Positions 11,601 to 21,224 are shown, numbered from the stretch's first letter. The stretch is 64,000 nt of DNA from Pomphorhynchus laevis (GCA_012934845.2 WNNJ02002241.1:213965-277964), one strand, 5' to 3'. Notes: generated by a model not told the origin, from the sequence alone. Numbers and translations: made by a program.

Positions 11601-13101
11601 TCATCAGAAGGAACTGCTACGTTATCAGGTTTCGGTCATGATATTTATTTATATTTCCATGTTATCTTAACATTTATTTATATTTATCTTTAAATATAAA
11701 TATAATGAATAAATAATTAAAAATAATTATGATGCTCAGATTATGATCCTGATAGAATTTGATTAGTGATGAAGACAAACTGTTGGCCATGTGATTTCCT
11801 GATTAAAGTCCTTGTCGTGAGACTTTAAGTTAAATTTATAAATATAGCTGTATTATAGGTAAGTAATTAAAAATGTAGAAAATTAAAAATGCTTTGTTTA
11901 TTTAAAAATTTAATTTTAAAATGTTTAAAAATCAAAATATATATATTAGATTTATAGAACTCAAGAGCTCGACGATTTCTAAGTAACTTTTGAGACTATG
12001 TAGTAACACATTATTTAAATTTTATGTATTTTGTAATATTTTGTAATCCTAATTTAAAGCATTTTCAAATTAGAGCTATTTTGTCTATTTAGCTACCATC
12101 AAGAATTTAAAATGTGTTCAATAACGTGATGAGCCTTCAATAACGTGTTGAGCGACATTATAAAACGCTTGCCATAAAACTGATAAGGTACAAACGTTAA
12201 CAGTAATAACTTAAGAAGATTCCTTATTACTAGGTTTAGCACTTACGTTGCAAAGTGTTGAACTTTTTACCGTAAAGACGTTCTAAAACGGAGAGTGCAG
12301 CGTTCGACCTGGCTAGTTTTTTACTTCGCCCGTTACCCGTAAACGTAAATCCATTTAAATTTATTCGACAAGTAAATGTTTCTAATGCACATTTCCCACG
12401 CTCCAATAGCATTTCGTAGACTAGGTTAGGGTACACTTCATTAAGGATTGCCATTGGTCCTTTGCCGACAAGAGTTACGGTACGTTCACCAATACTAATC
12501 GATGTTCCATCAGCTGATATAAAACCTGGATCAAAAATATCATTTTCTGCATCTAACTGAATTCCATGCTTCTTAATTTGGGGGTTTTGCAGATTCTCGT
12601 TTTGATAATGACATTCATATTCGGTCTTGTCATCTTGTATATTACCATTATTGATATCCATTTTAATTGAATCAACTGCTGATAGATCACTTATATTGAT
12701 AGGAGATTTACAATTCTTAGAAAAAGACTGCCTCTGGTCATCAATTGTCGAAGAGTTAGGCAAGTATTCATTAGATTTTTGAGCGCAAAACCGATTTCGT
12801 CGACTGCCTAATGAAAACATATCAATCAAATAGAAAACTAGCTCTCGTGATGCATGAAATTTTGCAAGGAGTGGCCTTGATGCAACTGAACTCCAGCTAT
12901 TTCTATTTTGGCAAACTCCATCGAGAAAAACAGTTGCATTGTATTGATTAACACCAATCGTAGAAATTGTGTACTTTACCGTGGGTTGCATCTCTATAAG
13001 AATGTTTATATAATTATGAACGTGGTCGAGTGAACTCAGTGCCTCATCAGAAAGACTATTTATCCATTCAAAGATTTGAGAATTATCCTCGCTCACAGTA
13101 T
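2604..13101 (-). CDS. ADAR: ADAR-family adenosine deaminase acting on RNA (eight exons)
   Basis: Hydrolytic deamination of adenosine to inosine in double-stranded RNA, normally nuclear. Exons in transcript order: 13101-12247, 10324-9805, 9357-9179, 7120-7011, 6961-6781, 4448-4276, 2678-2604. These are seven exons here and the candidate first exon at 15973-15922 is the eighth. All junctions are GT-AG and phase-compatible. Numbering the joined protein of 714 residues: a weak dsRNA-binding region at about 44-109, a clear dsRBD at about 232-296 ending [20 protein letters not shown], then the deaminase domain. Zinc ligands are H394 in [10 protein letters not shown]457 in PCGD and C522 in MSCSDK, with catalytic E396. 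Other family signatures are [21 protein letters not shown] and the C-terminal [14 protein letters not shown]. The final stop is TAG. The order of dsRBDs then deaminase and the absence of a Z-DNA domain are ADAR2/Drosophila Adar-like. No frame damage is seen. Introns are 1922, 447, 2058, 49, 2332 and 1597 nt. Confidence 0.95.
3420..5172 (+). CDS. Hypothetical three-exon gene nested in ADAR introns
   Basis: Three plus-strand exons can be joined with canonical sites and matching phases: 3420-3538 (after CTAACTTCAG, ATG at 3425, 38 codons starting [15 protein letters not shown]), 4816-4885 (after TTTAGAG, donor G|GTAAAT) and 5090-5172 (after GTTTTAG, stop TAA). The product would be 89 residues. 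The first two exons have protein-like composition against AT-rich flanks; the third is weaker. The donor at 3539 (GTGTTTG) is poor. The set lies antisense to ADAR and its first intron contains an ADAR exon (4276-4448). No family was recognised. The first exon could instead be an isolated ORF. Confidence 0.25.
5173..6050. other. AT-rich ADAR intron sequence, nothing recognised
   Basis: Low-complexity AT-rich DNA inside the intron between ADAR exons 6781-6961 and 4276-4448. I see only short AT inverted repeats, such as TTAAAACAATTTT flanks near 5990, and no open frame of note. Confidence 0.6.
6051..6655 (-). mobile_element. tRNA-derived SINE, head-to-tail dimer
   Basis: Two direct copies of a unit of about 277 bp: 6328-6650 and 6051-6327. 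They share AAATTCTTCCAG, ATTTAAATCAATGTATTTAC, CATCTGTGAGCTGAAATTC, GCCTACATTTCACGTTTCGA and TCGGATTTGAACT. Read on the minus strand, each unit begins with a tRNA-like head whose GTTCAAATCCG is a good pol III box B; the upstream copy also keeps an A-box-like stretch near 6620-6640. The body then shows GCCTGGG or GCCCGGT, a GACACCCACC block and an AT-rich tail. This is the layout of a tRNA-derived SINE. The downstream unit has lost the 5' half of its head, as expected for a truncated or tandemly retained copy. The dimer lies in an ADAR intron in the sense orientation. Confidence 0.6.
7121..9178. other. ADAR intron, AT-rich
   Basis: No gene supported. There is a threefold repeated segment containing CACTTGATTTTAACTTATAT near 7605-7675, several long AT palindromes (for example 7410-7460 and 8560-8700) and a 32-codon ORF at about 8830 that shows no motif. 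Confidence 0.5.
10325..12246. repeat. ADAR intron filled with copies of a local AT-rich repeat family
   Basis: The family is marked by an ATCAGCTAACTGAGTCTACG box, then an AT-rich body, then GAATTGACTAATAAATAACA, then GGTCATCAGAAGGAACTGCT and ATCAGGTTTCG. Copies or pieces: two tandem head units of about 155 bp at 10497-10655 and 10656-10810, a head at about 11250-11330, and a full-length copy at about 11343-11640. The consensus has no coding capacity and no clear terminal inverted repeats, so the class is unresolved. Confidence 0.6.
11101..11212 (+). repeat. Copy of a ~115-bp repeat also found beside the EF-hand exon
   Basis: Shares TTTAAAAATATT, TTCGAA, GTTCAATGTA, TCAATGAAATAGAATTTACT and CACATATATTTAG in the same order with the reverse complement of 62491-62604. 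Here it lies in an ADAR intron, antisense to the gene. Confidence 0.55.
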
Positions 13102-13261
13102 CTGTTGAATAAAAAATTAAATTAATAATATTGATGATTGCAATAATTGAATGATTTTAGATATCAAATGATTAATTGAATAAGTAATAATTAAATGATT
13201 TTAGTTTAGTTATTAAATGTTGACGGCATTCAATATTCACTGCAAAAATCAACTAAATATT

Positions 13262-13500
13262 ATTTTTTTATAATTAATATATAACGCTCCGCCGGTGGAG
13301 GAGCGTGCGCTTGGTGAATTTCTTTCAGAGATTTACTGGGGATTAAGTACTGTCGAAGTTGTGTAGCTACATGGCTACACTGATGAGACCACCATGTAGT
13401 GATGAGTAGACTAAGCTCTAAACGCCTCATTGTAAGCTAGGCGTCTGTGGTAGGCGCATTTCGGGTTAAGCTTATCGACGAAGGTTGCAAAAAAAAGCAT
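13262..13500 (+). ncRNA. GC-rich structured island, decayed type I hammerhead-like fold
   Basis: About 200 bases of near-even composition in AT-rich intron DNA. Three perfect hairpins are visible: ACGCTCC/GGAGCGT (13284-13306), GTGTAGC/GCTACAC (13361-13380) and ACGCCT/AGGCGT (13422-13444). The second part fits a type I hammerhead order: stem I strand GCTACA (13374-13379), core CTGATGA (13380-13386), a long poorly paired stem II region, TAAA where GAAA is expected (13419-13422), stem III CGCCT/AGGCG (13423-13443), the TC cleavage dinucleotide (13444-13445), and stem I strand TGTGGT (13446-13451). The G12 base of the core is replaced, so activity is not expected. An A-run follows at about 13489. 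It could equally be an unclassified SINE fragment. Confidence 0.35.
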
Positions 13501-13984
13501 GCAGGTTTATACTTTCCTGATCGCGTTAATTAAAAAAGTTGTATTGAAAGTCTTTCTTATTAATATAACGTCACCAGTAGTTTTTAAAATATATAATGCA
13601 CAGATCACAGCAAATGATTAATTATAAATTAATTTATAATTAAATTAATTCCTTAAACTCTAAACTCATTAATTTACTCTAAATTAATTCACACAAATTC
13701 TCCAAATTATGTAACATCGACTACTGCAAATATTGGGACCCTGCAATTCAAGTAATAGGCGATTCAAAATGGTCAAATAATTATATAGCTATTAAATATT
13801 GTTCCGTTTATATCCCGATTTATCGGTATTCTTTATTCTCACAATTTTTTAGAACGAGGTGAGATAGTTGACGAAATATTGACAAATTATTTTCAATCGA
13901 TACTTGACAATGTCTTTATAGCATCACCAAATCTCGTTATTTAATTGATAAGGCATCCAACAGCGATGTCAGTTTGGCGGCCAC

Positions 13985-14430
13985 TGAAACTCAGATCAGA
14001 TAACTGAGTCTACCTATTTTATACTATATATAAATTAGAAATAGAGATAAATAATTATAAATAATAAATGATTATATAAGATTTTATACAATAAATATTT
14101 ATATCAAATTTAAAAATTGAATTATTTGAATCGGAATGAGACATTTTAGGGTAAGTAATTATTTTTGTACCCAAATGCCATTCACAGAAAAAAGAAATTA
14201 AATATTTCTAAAATGTCCGCAGTTAGCGAACATGTCCGCGGTTAGCGAACGAAATATCGAAGAAATATTCAATATCTTTTTTCTGTGAATGTCATTTAGA
14301 TACAAAAATAATTAAAAATTGAAATTTAAAATAAAAATCAATCGTTATGAATTGACTAATAAATAATATACGATGTATCAGAATAGGTATTAGAGGTAAT
14401 CAGAAGGAACTGCTATGTTATAAGGTTTCA
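13985..14430 (+). repeat. Local repeat family copy split by a palindromic insertion
   Basis: The head box (GATCAGATAACTGAGTCTACC at 13994) and the tail (GAATTGACTAATAAATAATA, GTAATCAGAAGGAACTGCTA, near 14350-14430) belong to one copy of the family described at 10325-12246. A palindromic element occupies 14157-14313 inside it, which gives a relative age: the palindrome came later. Confidence 0.55.
14157..14313. mobile_element. MITE-like palindrome
   Basis: Arms of about 55 bases: AATTATTTTTGTACCCAAAT onward at 14157 pairs with the reverse complement of the sequence ending AAAATAATT at 14313, including the matched core CATTCACAGAAAAAAGA. The centre holds two GTCCGC(A/G)GTTAGCGAAC units. The compact size, near-perfect arms and insertion into another repeat suggest a nonautonomous DNA transposon (foldback or MITE). 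No target duplication could be defined with certainty. Confidence 0.55.
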
Positions 14431-14469
14431 GTTCTGATTAAATTTTTTAATCGAATAAAGTCTTAATTA

Positions 14470-14730
14470 TTTAGATAAGCGATTTAAAATAATATATTAT
14501 TCAAAATAATATAACGTATAAAAAATAAAACGTATTTTGTTAAAATTAAAAATAAAGATAAATAATCATAAATAATAAATAATTATAATGTGTTATACAA
14601 TTAATATTAATATACCGATAAAATTTATACATAAAATTTAAAATAAAAATAAACTTTTATGAATTGACTTATAAATAACAGATGATGTATTCGAGAAAGC
14701 AATTGAGGTCATAAGGAGGAACTGATGAAA
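14470..14730 (+). repeat. Further copy of the local repeat family
   Basis: Shows the AT-rich body with AAATAATAAATAATTATAAT and the tail GAATTGACTTATAAATAACA, then GGTCATAAGGAGGAACTG, without a clear head box. Directly follows the copy at 13985-14430. Confidence 0.45.
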
Positions 14731-15547
14731 TAAAATAATATTATTCGATATGCTTGCTTTGATATTTTTCGTGTATATATTATTTATATTATTTTATATT
14801 ATTTATATTATTATCGAGTATATAAATATGAAATATTAATACAAGGAATAAATCTAATTCCCTTTTACTGAATAGATTTTAATTTTAATAAACAAATTTT
14901 TAATTAGAGCTTCAAAATGAAATTTTGTACTGTTGCTTGCAGCGAAATGTCGCAAACTTAAACAGCAAAAATAAGTTAACAATATTTCTCAACCTATGAA
15001 CGCCGTGACCATCCCTAACGCAAGCTTTTTGCAGTAGATTTTGACGGATATGTAAGCAAATTTAAATGCTATAATTAAAATATTTACAAAATATTATAAT
15101 TTAATATGAAAATATAATATATGTTAATGAAAGCCTTGTTTCTTTGTTATTTGAAATTACAGACACGAGTATTGTTGCTCAAAATTAGACAAACATATAC
15201 TGTAAAATTCATTGCACAGTAATGAAGTTTTCTTCATGCCAGAAAAGATCGGGAAACAGTAATCTATACTATCATGATTTAATATTACTTATCCCATTAT
15301 GATCGATTAACCACCATAGTTTACGGTCGCTTTTATACACTTAATGCATGCAAAAGAGCAATTCAGAGATATTGACGTAAACGTTTAAAAATAAATATAA
15401 CTATAATTCAAAAAATATAAATTATAATAGTAATAAATAGTAAATAATAAATAGTATTAAAATAATAATAAATAGTAATTAATAGTAAATATTTCCAGTT
15501 TTCTAATGTTATGTGGTCATTGGCATATACAAGGTGGCAAATAATAC

Positions 15548-15740
15548 TTGAATATATATAATTGAGAAAATAGATATCTCTTAGTAATAATAATTCTAAT
15601 AACTCTAATAATTTGTTATCTAGATAGATATAACTGATATTTCAATAAATGATGAATAAATTTTAATTAATAAATTAAAATAAACAAATTTACAAATAAA
15701 TCTTGAATATATATAATTGAGAAAATAGATATCTCTTAAT
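15548..15740. repeat. Direct repeat of about 40 bp
   Basis: A block beginning CTTGAATATATATAATTGAG and ending GATATCTCTTA occurs at about 15548-15587 and again at 15701-15740, essentially identical, 153 bp apart. It lies about 180 bp downstream of the candidate ADAR first exon. Confidence 0.6.
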
Positions 15741-15921
15741 GTAATTAAAGTCAACTATAATTAACAATTCCCAATAATGGATGATAATATATTTTGTGAT
15801 ATATAAATATGAAATTATCGTAAATATATACTTATAGTAATTCGTAACAGGTAATATAAGTAAAAACAATAATAGGCACACTACCTACAAAAATAATTAG
15901 AAAAGCAAATATATTACATAC

Positions 15922-15973
15922 AACTGGGTGATGCAATTGAAGTACATTGAAATCTTTGCTTTACGGCCGGCAT
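15922..15973 (-). CDS. ADAR: Candidate first coding exon of ADAR
   Basis: On the minus strand, ATG at 15973 with adenine at -3 opens 17 codons (MPAVKQRFQCTSIASPS) and ends after one base at the donor T|GTATGT. The next ADAR exon starts at 13101 with two bases before a codon boundary, so the phases match exactly and the junction reads [11 protein letters not shown]. The 13101 exon has no ATG near its start and follows a CAACAG acceptor, so an upstream exon is required. This one is the best candidate in the next 8 kb, but the match rests on phase and splice signals only; another 5' exon farther away is possible. Confidence 0.4.
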
Positions 15974-16481
15974 TGTTTGTTAAATTGAAAGATTCCACTG
16001 AATAAGAAAGTCGAAGATGAATTTATTAATATTAAAATTCTTACAATAATTATTCAGTTAAAATAAAAGTTCATGCTGTATTATTATACTTATTTATTTA
16101 TAGTTATATATTGTAAGTATAAATTAACAATTTATAAGCTACCTCCGGATGAAAGAAAGTTTGAACTTTCTTTATTATAACTACATACAATTTTTGAAGA
16201 AGACGCAAGGCAAAACGTAAAATTAAAGAACTAGTCTTTGTTTTTTGTTGGTAGAGACAAATAATCATATTTCATATTTCGTATCATATTTATTCCACAT
16301 ATTGTGAATCACATAGTTGGCAAGTTGCTAAATAAATAATGTTTGTACTTGAACAAACCGTTAGAATTAAGATTATGCATTTTGATGGTTTATCTGTACT
16401 TTTGGACAATTATATTTAATAAATCATATTCATTATTTTATATTTTCTTAAATTATATTAATATAAGAAAAATATCATGCT

Positions 16482-16646
16482 AGTCACTCCCAGACGGTCA
16501 TGTAATAGAGGGCAGCCATCGTCAGTAAGATGAACTATCACACGCTGTTTCAGCTGCAACTGTCTCAGAGGCAGCTAAAACGGCGTGTGATAGTTTATCT
16601 TACTGACGACGGCTGCCGGCTATCACATGACCGTCAAGGAGTGACT
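16482..16646. mobile_element. Near-perfect 165-bp palindrome, MITE or long hairpin
   Basis: Termini AGTCACTCC and GGAGTGACT. The arms of about 68 bases run inward through GACGGTCATGT, ATAG, GGCAGCC, TCGTCAGTAAGAT and AACTATCACACG with roughly eight or nine differences, and pairing continues through AGCTGC/GCAGCT to a small loop. The direct repeat TGCT (possibly TGCTA) at both edges looks like a 4-5 bp target duplication. It is richer in GC than its surroundings. Transcribed, it would form a hairpin of about 75 bp. Confidence 0.7.
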
Positions 16647-17011
16647 TGCTAATACCTAGTTGTAGCCATTTTCTATAATGTTGTATCCTCTTATGCTTAA
16701 TAATCATATCTGTGATTAAGACTATCGATAATTGTAATTTAAAATTTAAATTTAAATTGTAATATATAATTCAATTAATTGTAATATATGTAATTTAAAA
16801 CTTAAATTAAAAATAAAATATAATAGTTTTGGTTCTAGGTTTTAAAATCGAGACTAACGTAACGATAACTCAACTAATAGTTTTGGATATCAAATCGATA
16901 GGTGGGCGTTCAGTAAACTGTCTGGTTGATCTAACTGCTATACATGGCTATTAAAACAAAATTATCTTTGCAGTATTTTTTATCCATCTTGTTTCTTCAA
17001 ATTGTAATTAT

Positions 17012-17209
17012 TTATTGAATGAAACCAAAGAAACAACAATTTACTAGATAAAAAAGGGTTCAGTCCAATATTTTAATAGCTGCTGCTATAATCATCAGGA
17101 ACTATTGTTTCACAGCACGCAAAATGATGATGATAGCATCAGCTATTGAAATATTGAACTGAACCTCTTTTATCGAATAAATTGTCGTTTCTTTGTTTCC
17201 ATTCTATAA
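17012..17209. mobile_element. Second palindromic MITE-like element
   Basis: The left arm TTATTGAATGAAACCAAAGA, then ACAATTTA, GATAAAA, GGTTCAGT, CAATATTT, AATAGCTG and TGCTAT, is matched by the reverse complement of the right arm ending GTTTCCATTCTATAA. Arms are about 75 bases with scattered differences. The centre holds an ATGATGATGATAG run. Unrelated in sequence to the palindrome 370 bp away. Confidence 0.65.
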
Positions 17210-19744
17210 GTATGAATAAATTTATACCCTAATCCGTTAATGCTTTATTTATAATCTGATGCGCTTAAAAATTGCAATTTAATTTGAAATTTCTTATGAT
17301 ATAAAATAATTCAAAATAATTATTTTATTGGTGAATATAATCAAAGTGAAATTAGGCCACATTTATTCCTAATACTTATTATAATTTTTAATACTAGAAT
17401 TACAAAAATACAATAAATTTGATTCAAACTTTTAACTTAGGTCTAACTTAAAAATTACAGCTAATTTATAATTGGAATTCGATTCTTACAACATTAAAAA
17501 TGATTCAAAATATTTTTGAGATACTATAATATATAATGTTTATTAATGAAATTATTATGTATACCCTTCTTTTGTTACGGAAATAAATATTTTTTTATTG
17601 GGATCTGTTAACAGGTGACATTACTGTTAACGGTTACTAAAGAGTAATAAATTAAAATAAACATTCATAACAACATAAAATATCGAACAATTTACAAGGG
17701 ATTCCAGAAACAACCGTAAGCATTATTGTTTTCGATGAAATTATCTAATAACATTCAAATCAATATGTTGGCCATTCAGTAAACGGTCTGATTGTAGATA
17801 TTTAAAAATTACAGCTATATATGCATATTAAAACGAAATTATGTTTTGGATATTTAAAAGTATATCGGTAATTGTTCATTAAGAGATGTCCGGTAAGCAT
17901 TGCTTAAATGATATTATCACGAACGCGAAAGCTCTACTGGATTCAATTGTAGTTTGTATCACTGGGAATGATCAGCGATATTTGTAACGTACCGATAAAC
18001 AGATTACACGTCATTTGTGAATGTGTTCATTTAACTTTAATATCTTTAAGTCTTGATTAGGTTGCTGTTAATATGTTGTGGAATTGTAATAGAAAAATTA
18101 ATTCAGCTCAATGTATTTGTAATTGATGATGACGCTGCTACTTTGTTCAATTTGGCAATCATTTAAAAATGTGATATTTAAAAGTGATGACATTTTCTTA
18201 AAGTTATACCTGGAAACATTATCTTAATAAACTATGACATTAGAATTGCTAAATCACTACTGAATTAAGTTTTATCTATCAAATATAATTATCGAATATT
18301 GCTACGATATTTGAAGGTAACCTTTAACTATTAAATGCCTAACTTTAATTATTAAAGGTGTAACTTTTAACTCGGCATCTTCACTAAATATATGTTGATC
18401 ATTAAATTCAGGGTTGCACTTTACACTACAATTGAATATTTAATTTGGAAAACAATCACGACCTTAAAATAATTTAATTTGAAAAATAATCACGACCTGA
18501 AAGATTTTTAAGGATTGGCAGATGCAGAAATCGTCAAGTTCGAATACACAATTTATTAACTGTTGTAGTTTATTTGATTCACGTCATACTTGATTTTTAT
18601 TTGTTTACATATGGCCTATTAACATTACCATTTAAAATTATTAATGATGTTATTTTACGCATTTTGGCAATTAATTATTTTTAAATAATTTTTTTTTATT
18701 ATATTTAAAAAAATATATGTTTTCGCGCTTGTATATGGATGCTGGTTAATAATACTAAAACATATTAACGCATGATATATTAATGTATTTAAAATGTTAA
18801 TATATTGTAATTATTTAATTATTTAGATAGTACTAACTATTCCTTTGATTATCGAAATAACTTTACAATATATTTTTGATCTTATTGATTTTAAAGCACT
18901 TTATTTTGTTCATCGTGAGTTATTAGTTAATTAAATATATCTGTAATTGAGCACTAAAAGCACTTCATTTATCATGAGTTATTAGTCAATTTAATACAAA
19001 ATAAATAACAAGTTAGGTTTATAAAAAGTTGAATAAATGTAATTTCATTCATCTATTGATAATTGACATAATTATTTACTATTTATAATTATTTTATTTA
19101 TCATTATTTTTAATTTAAATATATTCATTATATATAATATAAAATATGTATACTCAGTTAGCTGATCTGATATATTTAATGATTGACAAAATTAGGAAAT
19201 CGAAATGGCACATGATTTATTTATTAAAAATGCAATACATGATGTTGATTGAAGGCTATGGAGAAATATTATACTAATTTTGAACATTTTTAAGAAAGAA
19301 TTAAATGATTATATGTCCAATAACCGTTACTTGCTAGCATAATTACTCCTTAGCATCATTAATCAATTATCTTTGCTTATATTTATAATGTCATTTGTAT
19401 TGATATAGTCAAAATATCCCATTCTAATAAGAGTAAATGCGATACATATTCGATCCTTATGATAAATGCGATCATTGATAAATAATTGCATTTGTATCAT
19501 ATGTATCAATGATTGCATTTATGGAGTAGTCGATGATTATATCAATAAAGATTATGTTTATCAATTATATCACTCAATCATTATTCACTTTGAATTTTGC
19601 AAAAATGACAATCCTTCTAGTCATCAAAATTATCCATTATTGATAGCACATTATAAATAAAATAATCACGAGTAACATTATAATATGATAACTTATAATA
19701 TATAATTATTTATATAAAAATGTTTAACTAACAAAAAAATTTGC

Positions 19745-20070
19745 AATGAACATTTATTATATTAATAAATGCTTCGTGTATTTTCTTTTCTAAAACATTG
19801 TTTTCAACTAAAATCACTTGACCCCTTTCAAAGTCTATTATATGGTTGTTGTTCAATGAATGGTTTATTACAGCCCAGATCCTGTTCATTTTTAATAGAA
19901 TATTTGTGATAATCGATACGCTTAGACAATCCTTGCTCTGATTGACCTATAAATCTTATCACAACCTTCACATGGTATTTTGTATACGACATCATTCTTA
20001 TTTCAATAAGATTTTCGTTCAAATATATTTTTTATTTTGGGCATTTTTTGATTATATACGACCAATTCAA
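19745..20070 (-). mobile_element. Penelope-like element fragment (GIY-YIG endonuclease)
   Basis: Minus-strand translation gives VVYKIPCEGCDK followed by the GIY-YIG-type stretch ending IGQSEQGLSKRIDYHKYSI, then the LNNNHIIDFERGQVILVENN block and KKIHEAFIN. These are the C-terminal endonuclease signatures of Penelope-like retroelements (KIPC.CDK.YIGQT, AL..HA....H.IDF, E...KRK..EA..I). The linker with the paired cysteines typical of the family is present (PCEGCDK). The reverse transcriptase part is absent, so this is a 3' fragment in degraded frame. Confidence 0.75.
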
Positions 20071-21220
20071 GCTATATTTCGCACAAGCTCTATGTTGTGT
20101 CGTTAATATCATTATACTTCAAATCGAGTAAAATGCTTTAAAAAATTAATATATGAATCCAGCAGCAAAGAGATTATCTTCTACTGGGGAATAAAAGGAC
20201 AAAACTGCCATTTTAGAAAATGTATTTTTTTTTGCAAATTTTACAAAAGAATATTAATTTTCAATATTTAAAATTAATTAGGCTGCCAATTAATATAAAC
20301 ATTATTAAAAAGTCACAATAATCAAATAAAAAATATATAAACATTATACTATTTATAATAAGCATTAATTAGCTCATTATAACCTTTATTATAATAAACA
20401 TTCATTAAATAGTTATATATAATTATATTAACTCATATATAAAAGGTAATAAATCACCAAGCGATTCGTAATATTTCTTTAATATTCGTAATATTGTTTA
20501 ATATAATTAATCATCATTTTTTGAATGCCAGTGAACTTGAGGTTGTCTTGGTATAAATTAATCATCGTGAGGACTCTATAAAACTGATATGAAGGATCCC
20601 TAAAATAAGTCGTATAATAATTAAACTTGTGATGATCCCCAAAAACTCTTGAAATCTACATCCTACTGATAAAGACTAGTAAGCATTAACCGTTATAGAT
20701 ATTTAATATATCTATAATATATATCATAATATATAATATATAATATATATAATATATATCAGCTTATCTAGAAGAGATAAAGAAGTCTGATCTGCAGTAA
20801 TCGAACTCTGGTTTTTATCAACATCCACGAATATAAAACTGAAGCTTATATGCTTCCGGAGCACAGTGTGAACAATTCTATTATTATATATACCCCGAAT
20901 TTTATTGCCAAAATCGAGCGTTCAATTACATGCAGAGCAGACTTTATCACTCTTAGCCGAGCAAATAGTAGCCTTATATATAAACTTTTATTTAAGATAT
21001 AAATAAAATATGCATTTAAGGTTAATATTAATCTTAAACAAACATTATTATATTATTTATTTCATTAGAATATAACATGTGATATAATATCTCACCAAAT
21101 ATATATTAAAAAGGTGCAATTCATACTTTTAAATAAATTTATACTAAAACCAACATTTTTATAATATGTAAGGCAATAAATAATATGTGAGGCTATAAAT
21201 TTCACAAAAATGTTTTTCGA
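20071..21220. other. Intergenic, one tRNA-like SINE head
   Basis: No gene seen. On the minus strand at about 20790-20875 a tRNA-like segment (ACTGTGCTCCGGAAGC followed about 45 bases later by AGAGTTCGATTAC, a box-B-like motif) resembles the head of the SINE at 6051-6655. A long run of TATAAT-type repeats lies at 20700-20760. Confidence 0.4.
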
Positions 21221-21224
21221 ATAT

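Larger units (their letters stand above)
15974..19740. other. Intergenic stretch, two palindromic elements, no gene seen
   Basis: Upstream side of ADAR. Apart from the palindromes at 16482-16646 and 17012-17209 and a CTCAGTTAGCTGATCTGAT box of the local repeat family at about 19145-19175 (minus), I see no coding sequence or RNA gene. A short duplicated block containing AAAATCACGACCT or similar occurs near 18440-18500. The ADAR promoter should lie within the first kilobase, but no clear motif can be called. Confidence 0.5.

Noticed and set aside
20790-20875. Functional tRNA gene
   Set aside because: Only A/B-box-like pieces are present; no acceptor stem pairing or plausible anticodon arm, so at most a SINE head.
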